From the NCBI GenBank assembly GCA_012295275.1, contig CM022665.1, positions 23,000,002 to 23,064,001 on the forward strand: a stretch of DNA of 64,000 nucleotides, given 5' to 3'. Position 1 is the first letter of the stretch. The number at the start of each line of letters is the position of its first letter. The stretch comes from Chrysomallon squamiferum. Its lineage: Eukaryota > Mollusca > Gastropoda > Neomphalida > Peltospiridae. Of this stretch, positions 52,177 through 64,000 are shown in pieces. The notes beneath the pieces were generated by a model. The model made no database searches and was not told the DNA's origin. It saw only the letters and a list, made by a program, of their open reading frames with translations. The position numbers and the translations under genes are program-made.

Positions 52177-52653
52177 CCCAAAACAACATCAACAACAGAA
52201 ACAGCTGCATTTTATAAAAGAATAAATACGTCTTTATTTTTTCTGAATCAGATCTTAACTACAGCATTCACATATACATCTGACGATAGCAGACCTACAA
52301 GTAAGTAAACGACACTCAAATGGGTTTTTTAATTAATAATAATGATAATAATAATACTGACAACAATAAAAAAAATATATAACAGCAGCAACAACAGCAA
52401 CAGCAACAACAATAACACTAATACTCCCGTATAGATACAGTTTTAATTACAAGTTTTCAAAACCATTGCACGTTTTTCTATGAAACCAACAGTTAAACTG
52501 TGAAAGATAGAAGTTCGTAAGTGCATCTATTTTTTCTTCTAATTATTAACTCGTGTATGTGCATGTGTACATGAGAAACCATACGTCTATAGGCATATAA
52601 TTACACACCAACAGTTCACGTGCAAGTATAAAAACATACTTACTTTCATGCTT

Positions 52654-52693
<40 letters not shown>

Positions 52694-53444
52694 ATAACTA
52701 AGAAAACATTCTTTATTGATTTCAGTACATGTGTTTTGCGGGGATATGAGTATGGGTGCTTTTGTCGTTGTAAACAGTAATCACACTGTTGCTGCATCAG
52801 CGACGTGTTTGTCTGATTACACAGAACATTTTGTTCAATATGACAACCATGACTACGTCATGTCTATATCGTACAAGGACTCCAGTTCAGCTGGTTGCGT
52901 ATTTAACGTAAGTAAGCTTACCTAATTCCTGTTCCAAAAATAATAAACGTTAACTATATAACTCATTTGAATTTACAGTCCTACCAACACATCCAGACGT
53001 TCATTCTTTCGTTCATTATTAATTTAGTATTTAATTTAATTCAGTGTTCTTATTGTTATTGTTATTTTGTTGTTGTTGTTGTTGTTACTATTACTACTTT
53101 TATTATTGTCATTGCCATCAACATCACCATCACCATCACCATCACCATCATCATCATCATCATCATCATTCTCGTCATCATCATCATCATTATTATTATA
53201 TTGCTTAAATTAGAATTATTTACTTAAATCGCAAGAGAAAGACACTTAAGTATTTTATGTTTAAGCTATATTTTGTTACTGTTTTATTTTTTATTTTTAT
53301 TTTTTTTAAGAAAAAGAAAAGCTCTTTAATATTTATTCAGCGAAGTGATTTAATTCAGGCATGAAAAGTAATTACTGTGTTAAGTCCTAAGAGGATAAAC
53401 CTATTTCCACCATTTTTACACAGCGGCGGTTCCAGAATTTCTTT

Positions 53445-53490
<46 letters not shown>

Positions 53491-53509
53491 AACGACAACA
53501 ACAACAACA

Positions 53510-53569
<60 letters not shown>

Positions 53570-53963
53570 GCAATAATAATAATAAATTCTGAAAAGTTCC
53601 CAAAACTTTTTTTTTTTTTTTTGTGTGGATGTTTCTTAATAATTTTATCTTATTATTATTATTATTATTATTTTTTTTTTAGTTGAAAGATTGAACATAT
53701 AAATAACATTTTTATTTATGGCTCAGAGAATTGGCGACGTCTGTTCTATTGCTATTTATATACAATGGACAACATACAGAACACTGCCTGTTAAAGAGGT
53801 GTATGTCATCAAATGTATTGAAAGTAACAACGTCATTGTTAGGAACGTAAGCCGTCCTTTTATTAGAAGGTGAGTAACGCAATGGATATTACTAAAACCA
53901 AGATATTAATTCTTTTATATGAAATTTTATTAGTTATCACCGTAATGTATTTATAACAATAAC

Positions 53964-54047
<84 letters not shown>

Positions 54048-55016
54048 CTTATTATATTCTTTATATACATGTACATATGCACGCACACACATATAAGCAT
54101 AATTTCTGGCAAGGGTGCATATACATGTATATGCACAGGTATGAGAGAGTACATGATTGTTGTCATAAATGTAAACAAGGAATTCAGTGTAAAAGTTTAC
54201 TGCTGTTGCTACTACTACTACTACTACTTCACATGAGTTATTTTTAAGATGCAAGAAACATTATTTATTATGACAGTTTTCTATATTTAATGAGTATTTC
54301 ATTTTTTTTTTTTCTTTTCAATCTTTTTTTTTTTTTTTTTTCGTTCTTTTGCAGCACCGATTTGCCGACCGTAACCAAAATGAACCAAAGACAGTTTTCT
54401 AAACGATTATTTCTAGTGGATGTCAATGACAGGATTATTAAAGGAGCCAAGGTTAGATCTGAAAAAACGGTCAAACTGGTGGCTTTATTTGGCCACGCAG
54501 GTGCAGACACTATAATTTTATTACTTTATTTTACTGTTCTCTTAATTCCATAAACATTGTCTTATGTTCGTTACTTACATATGATATACATAATGTTACT
54601 TGGATTATCTGAAGGCCTATCTGTATAGATTTCTTATGTGTCTGTCTGTCTGTCTGTCTATCTCTCTATCTATAACTCACGGAAAATAATAAAGTGAATC
54701 CATTGTTTAAGTGCATAATATCAGAGCGTTATTTTCAATGCAGATTCAAAATCATGATGGTTATTATTAGGAACTGGTTATATAAATTTAATTCCAATTT
54801 ATACTTTTAAAAATGAGTCAAAATTGTTTGCAGTAATATTTTGTATGTATTCTTAAAGTTAAAATAATCGTTTTGCAGTAAACCAAGGATCTGAATCTCA
54901 TGATTTCGATTCCATTTTTTCTGGACTGACTGTAGGACATATTTCTCCTGTGTCTTGTGATGCAGTTGGTGCTACCTATGGCAGACGATATGCAATCCTA
55001 CGATCAGGGTAAAAAA

Positions 55017-55061
<45 letters not shown>

Positions 55062-56775
55062 TTAATAAATACATTTTAAGAATTACAAACTAGTGTCCTT
55101 ACATTTTCTAAAAAAAAAAAAAAAAAGAAGAAAAAAAAGAAATCACTTTGTGATACCTCACTCTCGACCAAATCCTTGCAATCAGTAATAAAATAAAATT
55201 AATATTATATTAAACGAATGCAAAAGATCTAGCTATTGTTGTAGATTTTAGACACCCTTTTCTATGAAAACGTTTCATACATCTGACATCTTTTTCTTTA
55301 TTTCGACAAATTTATTAATTTTGATAAAAAATATAAAACATATTACATTATTTAATTATTTACTTGTAATTCAGATGTGGTGATGGTTTAGTATTCCGAC
55401 AAAGCGATGGTTTTTCAGTAAAGAAAAATAGTGCAGAAAGTAGTTATTTCAAACTCTTCCATGTGTTTGGAGATGACAAAATTACGTTTGAGTGTAGTTT
55501 TACTGTCTGCAAAAACTGTGAGGTAACGCATTCTGTCTCTATCTTTTCACAGTGAAAACACACATATACGTACAGACGTGCATACATACACGAACTTATG
55601 TGCATTTACACGCACATACATACGCATGTTATTTATTATTTTTTATCTGTCGTATTTTTTTTCTGTTTATTTAATCTACTTAAAATATTTTGTTGGTCCA
55701 TATGTCTATATATGTTTATCAGTACGTTTAGATTACAGCTGATACTGTTTTTGCTTTGGCTTTACTGTTTATGAGCTAAGGTTCACTTGCTTTCAAAGAA
55801 TTCGTGCACAAAGAAGACTGAAGCAAGACCAGCTATGGCGACACTTTGGAACCACTTCATGCACTGGGTCGCTAAACCTCCATTAACAGCAACTGGCAAA
55901 AGATCAATTCCAGGTAACATTAAACAGGTGTCAATAATTAAATATTTCTATGAATACTGATGCTCTGATAAATCATTGTAGCATGTAAAAACAAAACTAC
56001 AGCAACAACAATAAAAAAAAAATAAAAAAATAAATAAAAGTACGCGAAGAAAAAGAAAGAACAAAACAAAATATGCCACTCTGATAAAGTTTTAAAATAA
56101 TAATGAACAACAGTCAATGATATCCACACAGTTTAATTCATTATCACTATAATGACAATTAATTAATTCTTCTTCTACTCCTGTGCTGTTAGCGCTGATC
56201 TTACCAACTGCAAAAAATACCGCTTTTGTTGTTACTTCTACAAAAGCATTACTAACACTATCAATACTAAGTCAAATATTACAATTACTGTTATTTCTCA
56301 TCCTTCTACTGCAACTGGTACTACTACCATTATTATTATTATAACTCCTGCTGCTAAACCTACTACCTTAGACGCTTCTTGTGGTTGTTGGGGTTTTTGA
56401 GGGTTTTTTTAAATTATTATTATTTTTTTTTTAGATACGAAGACAACTGTGTATGTCAAAACACCCGTTTTCAGACTGCAAGAAACAAAACTCGAGACCA
56501 TCAAGTCGAAAAGTCTGATTTTGAAAAGTTACAGAATAGATTATGCAGAACCAAACTGTACCCAAAGAAGCTACCAGAATAGTGAAAATGAGAAAAGTGA
56601 CAAAAACAGAAAACGAAATTTAGAACAGAAAACCAAAATTGCGTTTAAAACGGGAATTCATTGGACGAAAAAGGTTGTCTGGGCGATATTGGCGTTAATA
56701 TACGCCATATTAATAATTGTTCTTTTTATGTGTTGTTATCAGGATACTAGAAGAGCGAGGACTTATATTGAATAA
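51724..56775 (+). CDS. Zona pellucida (ZP) domain, type I membrane protein
   Basis: Exons 51724-51756, 52252-52300, 52726-52907, 53727-53869, 54355-54500, 54879-55008, 55375-55522, 55799-55913 and 56435-56775 join in frame to 428 aa. Residues 1-18 are a signal peptide (MIRILFMFITWILTTAFTYT). A ZP-N-like half with spaced cysteines (FCGDMSMGAF, ATCLSD, GCVFN, VCSI, KCIES) is followed by a ZP-C-like half ending SSYFKLFHVFGDDKITFECS, then FTVCKNC. Basic cleavage candidates are GKR (310-312) and NRKR (373-376). A membrane helix (about 396-414, VVWAILALIYAILIIVLF) and a short basic tail finish the protein. ZP proteins polymerise into extracellular matrices or cuticle-like layers. The exact subfamily is not recognised. 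Introns carry very long (AAT)n, (GT)n and poly-T tracts. Confidence 0.8.
52138..52173 (+). repeat. (GT)n microsatellite in ZP intron 1
   Basis: An uninterrupted dinucleotide run of about 17 GT units. Confidence 0.95.
53447..54050. repeat. Trinucleotide-rich blocks around ZP exon 4
   Basis: (AAAT)n at about 53448-53489 and (AAT)n at about 53510-53584 lie before exon 4 (53727-53869), and a nearly pure (AAT)n run at about 53964-54048 follows it. A shorter (AAT)n lies at 55025-55060 in a later intron. Confidence 0.9.
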
Positions 56776-57263
56776 CCTTTATTTCTCCCTAATGTTAGTT
56801 AATTTAAATATCATTTCTGTGATAAGAACTTAGAGGGAAGAACTTTTTAAACTTATCTATTTTTCATACTGTAATTCATTTAAAAGAAAAAAACAGACGA
56901 GGATCTAGATTTTCCGAGAAAAAGAAATGTGGATAAAATTATTAAAATAAAATTAATTTTATGATAAAGAAACGTTGGATTGTGTTAATGATAGAAAAAG
57001 TCTACAGTGGCCGAGTCACCAATTTACGTTCCTAAAATAACATGCAGACGCTTATAATGTTTTATACTCATTATCTTTTTAGTTTGAATTATATGAAAAT
57101 CCATGTAATGTGAATAAAATAACATATCAAAGTATTATGTTCATTACAATAAGAAGAAGAATGTATCTCTTCTGTTTCTTACTTAGAATAAATGACATGT
57201 ATAATATATATAGTTAATAGACCCCTCAGCACAATGTAATTGTGTTTGTAATAATATTTATAA
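56776..57263. other. ZP gene 3' flank
   Basis: AT-rich, with AATAAA-type motifs at about 57113 and 57188 suitable for the ZP transcript. No coding frame seen. Confidence 0.45.
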
Positions 57264-57398
57264 AGGTTACATGAACGTCATAAACTGAGAAAAGTTCTCA
57301 GAGAAGATAGTGTTTTAGACGGCACAAAACTTGCTTTGATATCCAAATACTACCCAACAAACGTAGACCCCGAATGTCGCAAATCTAGCTTTTTTTAA
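57264..57398 (+). other. Short coding-like fragment, unidentified
   Basis: A + strand frame of 44 codons directly after an in-frame TAA and a possible TTATAAAG acceptor. It encodes RLHERHKLRKVLREDSVL, then GTKLALISKYYPTNVDPECR, and ends TAA at 57396-57398. Its charged, balanced composition and CpG content stand out from the AT-rich surroundings. It may be a remnant of a retroelement or an exon. Confidence 0.25.
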
Positions 57399-58238
57399 TA
57401 TTGTGATACACGAATACTTTTTAGGATGTATATCGACATATGTATATTTTCACTTAATGTCAATCCACATACGTAACCAGGAAGAGTAACTCTTATATAA
57501 AAATGCATTTTTAGATGAACATAAAATAAACAAACAAACAAACAAACAAAAAATATATATATATTTTTTTTTTTTTATGTATATATGTGAACGTGTGTGT
57601 GTGTGTATTATAACATTAACGATTAATGATTTCGAGAATCGTTGATTTATTTACACCGTTATATTTTGTGTGATCACTTTATGTATAAAAACTTTAATCG
57701 CAAAAATACCAACACCCAAAAACATCTGCTGTGTTAGGGTTTGGTCTAATTTTACTGCTATAAATCATAATTCTTTGTTGCATTCTTAAAAACAGAAATA
57801 AGGTATTAATTGTTCTGAACATTTTGTATTGCATTCGTAATTATGAAAAAGTTTAGAAATTTTTATTATTGATATTTTAATACTAGATAAAGACTTTTTA
57901 AGTTATTATTTTTATCTGTCTGTAAATTTCTTTTGTTTAATCGTTACTTATTTGACAACATATATATAATGAAAAATCAACAACATAAAAAAAAATCAAC
58001 AATAACAATAGAAATAAATAAGTAAATAAATAAATAACAATAAAATTAATTATATTCACCAGCATAGTCTTTTTGTGTATATATATATATTTTTTTTTCA
58101 TTCTCAAACACAGACATACAAATAAAAATACATAAGTTCACGGATATAAAATATGCATAATACTACCTTATATTTTTCTGAAGTAAAGATTGAATATCGT
58201 AGATACGCAAAGATATTTATTATTTTACCAGTTCGTAA

Positions 58239-58284
<46 letters not shown>

Positions 58285-58930
58285 TTACGCTGAATAATCG
58301 GTCAATGTACTTATGAATAATATCTGAAAAAAGAAAGAAAAAAAGTAATATTAATAATAAGAATTAATTTTCCGTCTGAAAAAGCAATCAGACACACAGT
58401 TATTTGTTAACTGAGTTTAACGTATATTTTAAGTTATATTAAATTTTATTGTGATAACTGCTAATTACACGAGTTCAGTTCACTGAGCCTGAACAGGAGA
58501 AAACGTTACATTATTAGTACATAGTCTAGTACGCAAGATATTTCAATTGTTCACAGACAAAGAAATTTTAATCTCATTGTTTCATGCACGGTTTACAACT
58601 TGTGGTTACATGACCAGGTTTTCATTTTTCAGTGATCAAATGCAACACCTAAAATAGATATTGGTGGCATATGTGGTAAAGAAACAATACAATTAATTAT
58701 AATGTGAAAATTAGATTGAAAAAAAAATTATATATAATTATATGGAAAGCGAAAACAATACATAATTGTTGCAAATTGTTTTAAACTCCGCTGAACCAAA
58801 TTTTAACTAGTAACGCTATCAAGTTATGTCCCTTCGTCCATTAATTCGTTTTCTTTGTCGACACCAGTATGAAATATGAAGTCGAAATTAAGCTGATTTT
58901 CTTCGACTCTGATAATAACAATAATAAGCA

Positions 58931-58963
<33 letters not shown>

Positions 58964-59230
58964 ATAATAAAAAAAATAAATACAACAGTTATGCCATAAT
59001 TAGTGGTATAATGTAATTAGCCTTTTATAAGTTATGGATATTAAAATTAACATTCAAATAAACAATTCAATAAAGAGTACATATTTTTAAAGTACATACT
59101 AATATATTTGAAACTAAACCGAAAAAAGTAAAAATAATAATTTAATATCGTCGCTTTATCTTTGTTCCATTACAAATATACTTCAGCTTAACTTAATTCA
59201 ATGAGAATGTAAGCAGCGGAAAACTTGCAC
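57399..59230. other. Repeat-rich spacer
   Basis: Holds (AAT)n at 58243-58282 and a long A run at about 58931-58962. Near 58825-58850 the - strand reads GACGAAGGGACATAACTTG, similar to GACGAAGGGAGATAATTG upstream of NAA40. No gene seen. Confidence 0.4.
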
Positions 59231-59497
59231 TTAAAAAACTTTATCACGACCTAGAATAGGAAGATTTTTATTCTTGATCAGTAGCAAATCCTGTTGTTTT
59301 ACGGACTGACAGTCATCAAACAGTTCTTTAGATAATAGTATTAAACAAATATCACACAGGTCATCGCAGATAGGAAGATCGCACAAAATGCGGATAAAGG
59401 ATTTCATGAAAGTTTGCTGGTAATCTCACGTCATGCAAATAACACGTGATTTCAGTTTTTCTTTCTCTTTATAAACGCTACAATCTGACACCTCCAT
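59231..59497 (-). pseudogene. Orphan 88-codon frame broken by one TGA
   Basis: From the ATG at 59495-59497 one - strand frame runs to TAA at 59231-59233, interrupted only by a TGA at 59426-59428. Before it lies MEVSDCSVYKEKEKLKSRVI; after it DYQQTFMKSFIRILCDLPIC, then DDLCDICLILLSKELFDD, then PILGRDKVF. The TGA follows ACG, so a CpG-type CGA to TGA change would explain it. An internal ATG at 59405-59407 could start a 58-aa protein. Family not recognised. Confidence 0.3.
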
Positions 59498-59789
59498 ATC
59501 TGAAGTCCTTGAACCACCGAAACACCCACACACAGATTTAATTTATAATATATACCAAATGAATCCTTAAGAATAGCTTTGCTAACGGTATATTTAAACT
59601 AAAATAAACTTATATAAATATAAATTTATATGGCTTCTAATATAAGAGGTAATTATTCAAAATAATATATTCAACCATTTCTTTTAATTTAAAATGTATT
59701 ATTATATACATATGTATACACAATAGTAAGTAGGTCTATGTATCTATATCAATCTATCCATCTACCAACCTAGTTATCTACCTATATAC

Positions 59790-59832
<43 letters not shown>

Positions 59833-59885
59833 CAACCATACACACACAGTCAACCACACACACACAGTCAACCACACACACATAC
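59790..59885. repeat. (CA)n with AGTCAACCA-containing minisatellite
   Basis: A (CA)n run at about 59793-59830 passes into three or more units of ACACACACAGTCAACC. Confidence 0.85.
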
Positions 59886-60014
59886 TTATGTACATGCATG
59901 TATTTGCAGAGATACACACATGCATGCTCGCAAGATTCAGCCATGGAACATCTCAAGTTAAATATAACAACACGTCACATGAAGTACATTCCAGCAGCAG
60001 TGAGGGGTTTAATC

Positions 60015-60389
60015 TCACGACACCTCTGTGATTAGGTGAGTAACTTCAACACGGTCCTTCAAATGATTCATCGTCGCCTTGATCTGAACCAAAGTGTTTG
60101 TATGTTCTACAGTAACACCCATCTCAGACGTCACCTCGTCTGCAGCAGCGGTCTCGACACCTTTCTCAAGCTGTTCCTGCATTGTTGCTGCAGCTCTGAG
60201 AGTGCTAGGCCAGCGCGATCGTCCCGTGATGTAAAAATAACAAGTAATTTGTATACAGGATGTTGCAAACAGGATTATGACAAAATATTCTTCAAGTGCC
60301 ATCACATTTTCTTTCGGCCACAAGCTGTTGTATGGACGCACAGCAGGCCAGGTTCGCAGACGAGAAACACCTTTGAAATCAGGCGCCAT
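60015..60389 (-). CDS. Predicted 124-aa single-pass membrane protein, unidentified
   Basis: A single uninterrupted - strand frame. I choose the ATG at 60387-60389 (context GGAAATGGC, a good Kozak match) over the upstream non-ATG opening. The protein has a short N-terminal segment (MAPDFKGVSRLRTWPAV), a membrane helix at about 35-55 (YFVIILFATSCIQITCYFYI) and a helical, charged C-terminal half (AAATMQEQLEKGVETAAADE, then KATMNHLKDRVEVTHLI). Local base composition is near 45-50% GC against 25-30% around it. A CACGTG motif lies upstream at about 60438. No family recognised; it could be the last exon of a larger gene. Confidence 0.4.
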   Translation of the reverse strand: MAPDFKGVSRLRTWPAVRPYNSLWPKENVMALEEYFVIILFATSCIQITCYFYITGRSRWPSTLRAAATMQEQLEKGVETAAADEVTSEMGVTVEHTNTLVQIKATMNHLKDRVEVTHLITEVS

Positions 60390-60712
60390 TTCCACCAAAT
60401 CCCGTTGAGAGTGTGACGCAACGGGAATTACGCCGATCACGTGATGTTTGGAAAGGAATAATCTTAATGATGAAAGAAGTGTGTGGAGTTGGTTGATAAA
60501 TTAGCCGCTGTCTTTGTGTGTGGATGAAATCAAGCAGGCAAATCATTATCTTGTCTCGCACTTGGGTATTGTGTTTATAATTCTTTGTGTCCAGTCATTA
60601 AAAAAAGGAAAAGAAAAAGAAAACACAGTTCTTGGTAGTAACATTTTGAAAATCGACATAATTATCGTTGGTATTTTTTTTAGTATGCCGTGTGTGTCTT
60701 TGTGTTTGTGTT

Positions 60713-60790
<78 letters not shown>

Positions 60791-60854
60791 GGCGAAACAC
60801 AGAGGATGTGAGATGAAAGGAAGGACATATATAACAAATGTTATTCACAAAAGG

Positions 60855-60894
<40 letters not shown>

Positions 60895-61918
60895 ATGAAA
60901 AAAAAAAAAAGGCAACAACAACAATAAATAAATAAATAAATAAAAGACAACCTAAAAGTAATTATTTTTATTTCGATATCTATCCTCCTTCACGGAAAAA
61001 GCACAATGCACTATAACATTAAACTATAAAGAAGTGAAATTTTAAAGAAAAAAATTTCTATAATCATATAATGACTTTGTAGACACTTTTTGCGAAGAGA
61101 CGTGGCTTTAAACGAGTTTGATAATTATCGATAAAATATAATACGGATAAAACACGGTCCATCTATCAAAGAGATTAACAATTAAAATATCCAGCCTGGC
61201 TGAGAAATTCTATATTTCCCAACCAGAAAATGACAGCACTTGGGTTCACATGATATGCTGTGTGTATTTCAAAGGATTAACTGTAATATAATTAACGTTG
61301 TTTGTTGCAAGATTACCATATACAAGATTATTTCTGGTGGTACAAAGCTTCATCGATTGATAATATTAATAACGTATTTTGTTACTGCGTAAAATAACGT
61401 ACAAAAGATCTCAACTAGTTGACAAAGTATTATCTTGTTCAGAGAAAAGCGAAAATAAGACATGTATAATGGGATAGTAAAATAAAATAAAATATTGCCT
61501 ACTTATTATAAAACAGTGGTCTTACAAAAACACAGATGTATGCATGTACGTATGTATGCATGTAGAATTTTTTGTTTTGTTTTCACAACGATGTATTAAA
61601 AATATATTACTGAAAAATATGAAACTGAATAATTAAAATCAAACAATAGAAATCGATATTAAGTGTTTTATTCTGCAAGCGTATGATCTATGGAATTGAA
61701 ATGGATTTTAGTGTAGATAAAACTAAACTAAGCATTATTATGAAATAGAATTTTGTTTAAAACAAAAACCACAAATTGTTCATTTACTTTAAAAGGTTTA
61801 TTCGTAATTCATAATTCAGAAATGCCATTTTTCAAATACTAATGGTGAAAACAATGAACATATGAAACAAAAAAAAATATATCATGAAACAAAACAACAA
61901 CAAAAACAATAATATTCT
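60390..61918. other. Spacer with (GT)n and poly-A
   Basis: Contains a (GT)n run of about 70 bp at 60718-60788, A-rich tracts at about 60856-60911 and (AAAT)n near 60925-60945. No coding frame is supported; the listed-length frames here are read from the repeats themselves. Confidence 0.5.
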
Positions 61919-62136
61919 TCAGAACATTTTAACATTTTGAATGAATTTCCTATCTTGGTTGCAGTTTCTGAATGCGTCAATCAATAAGCCATATATATGA
62001 AATGCATTATGAAAATAACATTCCATTATCAAATGGAAAAAATCCTTTATCACAGAAAGGTCGCGCATTTCGTACAGTATACAAGCATGTACAAGTGGCT
62101 TTTTGAAGCGACCGCGTACGCCATATGAAACAACCA
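61919..62136 (-). CDS. Possible terminal exon, unidentified
   Basis: A - strand frame opens directly after a plausible acceptor (GGTTTATTCAG, ending at 62137) and runs to TGA at 61919-61921. It encodes about 72 residues including VVSYGVRGRFKKPLVHACIL, then FFHLIMECYFHNAFHIYG and RNCNQDRKFIQNVKMF. There is no initiator ATG near its 5' end, so it would be a 3' exon. No domain recognised and no partner exon found. Confidence 0.22.
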
Positions 62137-63040
62137 CTGAATAAACCTTTCAACAAATGATCTATTTCAGTGTAAATATTGACTTGAAAGAGACAATGTG
62201 CTGAGTTGTTTTATATTTATACATATTCATATATTCGGTCTCTTGATACGTCGAACATTATATTATAAGCAGAGAACTCGACACTGTTTTTGAGCACAAG
62301 AATATGCTTAAAAAATATAAAATCCACAATAGATGATGTTTTAAATTGTAGTATGCATTATAAATTAGATATACAATTTTGTTACACTCATAATCTTTAG
62401 TGCTTTATTTGGTTGACACGGTAACCAAAACGGCAACAAAAAAGAGATAACCTTTATCTATAAAAAAAAAAGAAGAAGAGGAAAACAAAATAACAAAAAA
62501 ACAAAAGATAAAAAAGTGAAAACAGTAAACGCCCCAAATTATTTTCTCTTTTTAAAAATATGTTTTGTATTGTTTTGTGCTCGTAAATTATTCAGTAACT
62601 GTTTTTTCACATGAGAAATCTGTAAAGGAGTTTTATATTTCCCTTCAGTTTGCGTACTATTAGCTTTTTCACATAACAATTGTCTAATTCTCCAGCCTTT
62701 TGTTACGTTTACCACGTAATTTATAATTGAAAGCAATGGTTAAACAGAGCGCAGTAGAAAGTCTTTTTCTGTCTGCACTGTTCTCTGTGTCATGCCTCGA
62801 GTTTAGTTTTAAATAAAGGTTACGATTACTAATTAAAATGTTTTTAAACAAAACTACACATTAGTCGAAGGAACTATGGCTAAATTGATGGTGGCTTCTG
62901 GCTATGTCAACCAACAGGCATTTCACAATTAAAATGGAATGGATTATTCACGTTTGCATTTTGTATCTACCAATAAGCTACCTTGATGACAAGCTAAGGC
63001 AGGTATTGGTTAGTTCTTTTAATCAGATATTATTATTAAT

Positions 63041-63043
<3 letters not shown>

Positions 63044-63093
<50 letters not shown>

Positions 63094-63098
63094 AATAA
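63044..63098. repeat. (AAT)n and (AAAT)n microsatellite
   Basis: A clean AAT run followed by several AAAT units. Confidence 0.9.
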
Positions 63099-63491
63099 AA
63101 ACAAAAAATTAGTTTAACGATAATTAAGTTTCAGTATTATTAAGAAAACTGTTTTTCAAAAAAATCTGGGCCAAGCACCAATATCGTAATTTTATCAATT
63201 AATTATCAATGATAATCTCATCATTTATACAGTTTATTTAACACATATGTTCCGTATTTAACATCTGTCATAGCTAATATCTGTCACCAAACATTCGACA
63301 ATAGGTTATAATTATACTGAATTAAGGTCAGGCGCAAAAGACTGTCAGCTCTAAAACAAATTTAGTTTATTCGTGTTGATAATCTTAAAATTCAAATTCA
63401 AAATTATTTTTTTAGAGATACAACCCGTTATTTTAAAGAAAAACAAAAATGTATAAGAATGAATTAACTAAAAAGTACTTTAGTCTAAAAC

Positions 63492-63814
63492 TCATTTCTG
63501 AACAGGTGAAAAACGTATCGTTAAAGTAACAAAGATCGCCATAATCGTCATCAACAATGCCGTAACTATAATCAACCCACGGACATACTCAGCTTCATCA
63601 TTATTATAATCTGCTTTCTTCTTTTTCTTCTTCTTCTTCTTCTGCTACTTCTTCATTATCTCATTATCTTCCTTTTCTTTTTCTTCTTCTCACTGCGAAG
63701 ACTCAAAGCGTAGGTGTCATCCTTTAACTTAATGATGCAATGTATTATACCCATACATGCTACACCACCCGTTTCGACGTCAACATGCATGTCAGTTACA
63801 AAATGTAACACTGC
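63492..63814 (-). CDS. Possible 3' end of a two-exon or longer membrane protein gene
   Basis: Two - strand exons can be joined: about 63814-63694 (VLHFVTDMHVDVETGGVACM, then HCIIKLKDDTYALSLR, donor GTGAGA) and 63610-63492 (acceptor AAAGCAG; NYNNDEAEYVRGLIIVTALL, then IFVTLTIRFSPVQK and stop). The join keeps frame and gives a C-terminal membrane helix. The 83-bp intron would be almost pure purine (GAA/AAG), with no pyrimidine tract, so a repeat-induced frame break is an alternative. The 5' part is not seen and may lie beyond the window edge. Confidence 0.3.
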
Positions 63815-64000
63815 CTAATTTTACACGTCACGTAACAATGTCACAAATTTCGCAAAAAGAGCGTGAACAACATATCACACGTCATTGGTGGTCTATACCT
63901 GAACGAAACCGGAACAGGAAGAAGATAACTGTAGTTATAATTGGAACAGAAAATAATATCTGCTAATTGGGTGATGACACCATTATGATTCTTTTAACAA

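Noticed and set aside
53355..54254. Poly-Leu and poly-Ile frames in ZP introns
   Set aside because: They come from pure (AAT)n microsatellites.
60036..60416. 126-aa + strand frame
   Set aside because: It overlaps the - strand frame 60015-60389, which has a better start context and a coherent membrane-helix layout; this one is most likely its shadow.
60546..60950. 134-aa and other frames rich in His-Thr or Cys-Val
   Set aside because: They are read through the (GT)n and poly-A repeats and have no protein-like segment.
62539..62736. 65-aa Lys/Asn-rich - strand frame
   Set aside because: Composition follows the AT-rich background; there is no strong splice signal or recognisable motif, so it is not listed as a gene.
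63757..63966. 69-aa + strand frame at the right edge
   Set aside because: It overlaps the better-supported - strand exon candidate, and no homology or splice partner is evident.

Overview
This window is AT-rich metazoan nuclear DNA. All the large genes are split by short GT..AG introns, and the introns and spacers carry long (AAT)n, (CA)n, (TA)n and poly-A tracts. There is no operon structure. Transposon debris (Tigger/pogo-type DNA elements, long inverted-repeat elements and a block resembling a tail repeat common in molluscs) suggests a lophotrochozoan, probably a mollusc. The species cannot be fixed from sequence alone.

Five genes can be read exon by exon, and the conceptual splices stay in frame. 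(1) LRRC9-like, + strand, 1703-20472, 33 coding exons, about 1539 aa: two leucine-rich-repeat blocks around a middle region that looks to me like a degenerate PARP/ADP-ribosyltransferase fold. (2) CCS, copper chaperone for Cu/Zn superoxide dismutase, + strand, 24833-27389, 251 aa; both copper motifs are kept, but the zinc loop of the SOD-like domain is shortened and its ligands are missing. (3) NAA40 (NatD histone N-terminal acetyltransferase), + strand, 28860-35428, 245 aa. (4) Adenylosuccinate synthetase, - strand, 40843-50328, 13 exons, 453 aa. (5) A zona-pellucida-domain type I membrane protein, + strand, 51724-56775, 9 exons, 428 aa.

Weaker coding signals lie in the flanks. A - strand open frame runs off the left edge (1-339). 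A possible tiny membrane protein sits head-to-head with CCS (24094-24533). Several orphan - strand frames occupy 59.2-63.8 kb, including a 124-aa single-pass membrane protein (60015-60389) and a possible two-exon gene end (63492-63814). The five main genes show no shared pathway. LRRC9 is expected in ciliated cells, CCS in copper and redox homeostasis, NAA40 in histone modification, ADSS in purine synthesis and the ZP protein at the cell surface or in extracellular matrix.

The mobile DNA is informative. An 840-bp inverted-repeat element at 22850-23683 contains a 233-bp core that is almost identical, in inverted orientation, to nearly the whole of one CCS intron. A second inverted-repeat element with arms built of about 30-bp tandem units sits in NAA40 intron 1, and a decayed pogo/Tigger transposase sits in intron 2. 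A 645-bp Tigger-derived element at 38530-39174 interrupts one copy of a tandem duplication whose other copy preserves the empty TA target site. In LRRC9, an array of about 50-60-bp units includes an exon end and its splice donor, and a dispersed repeat supplies a splice acceptor.
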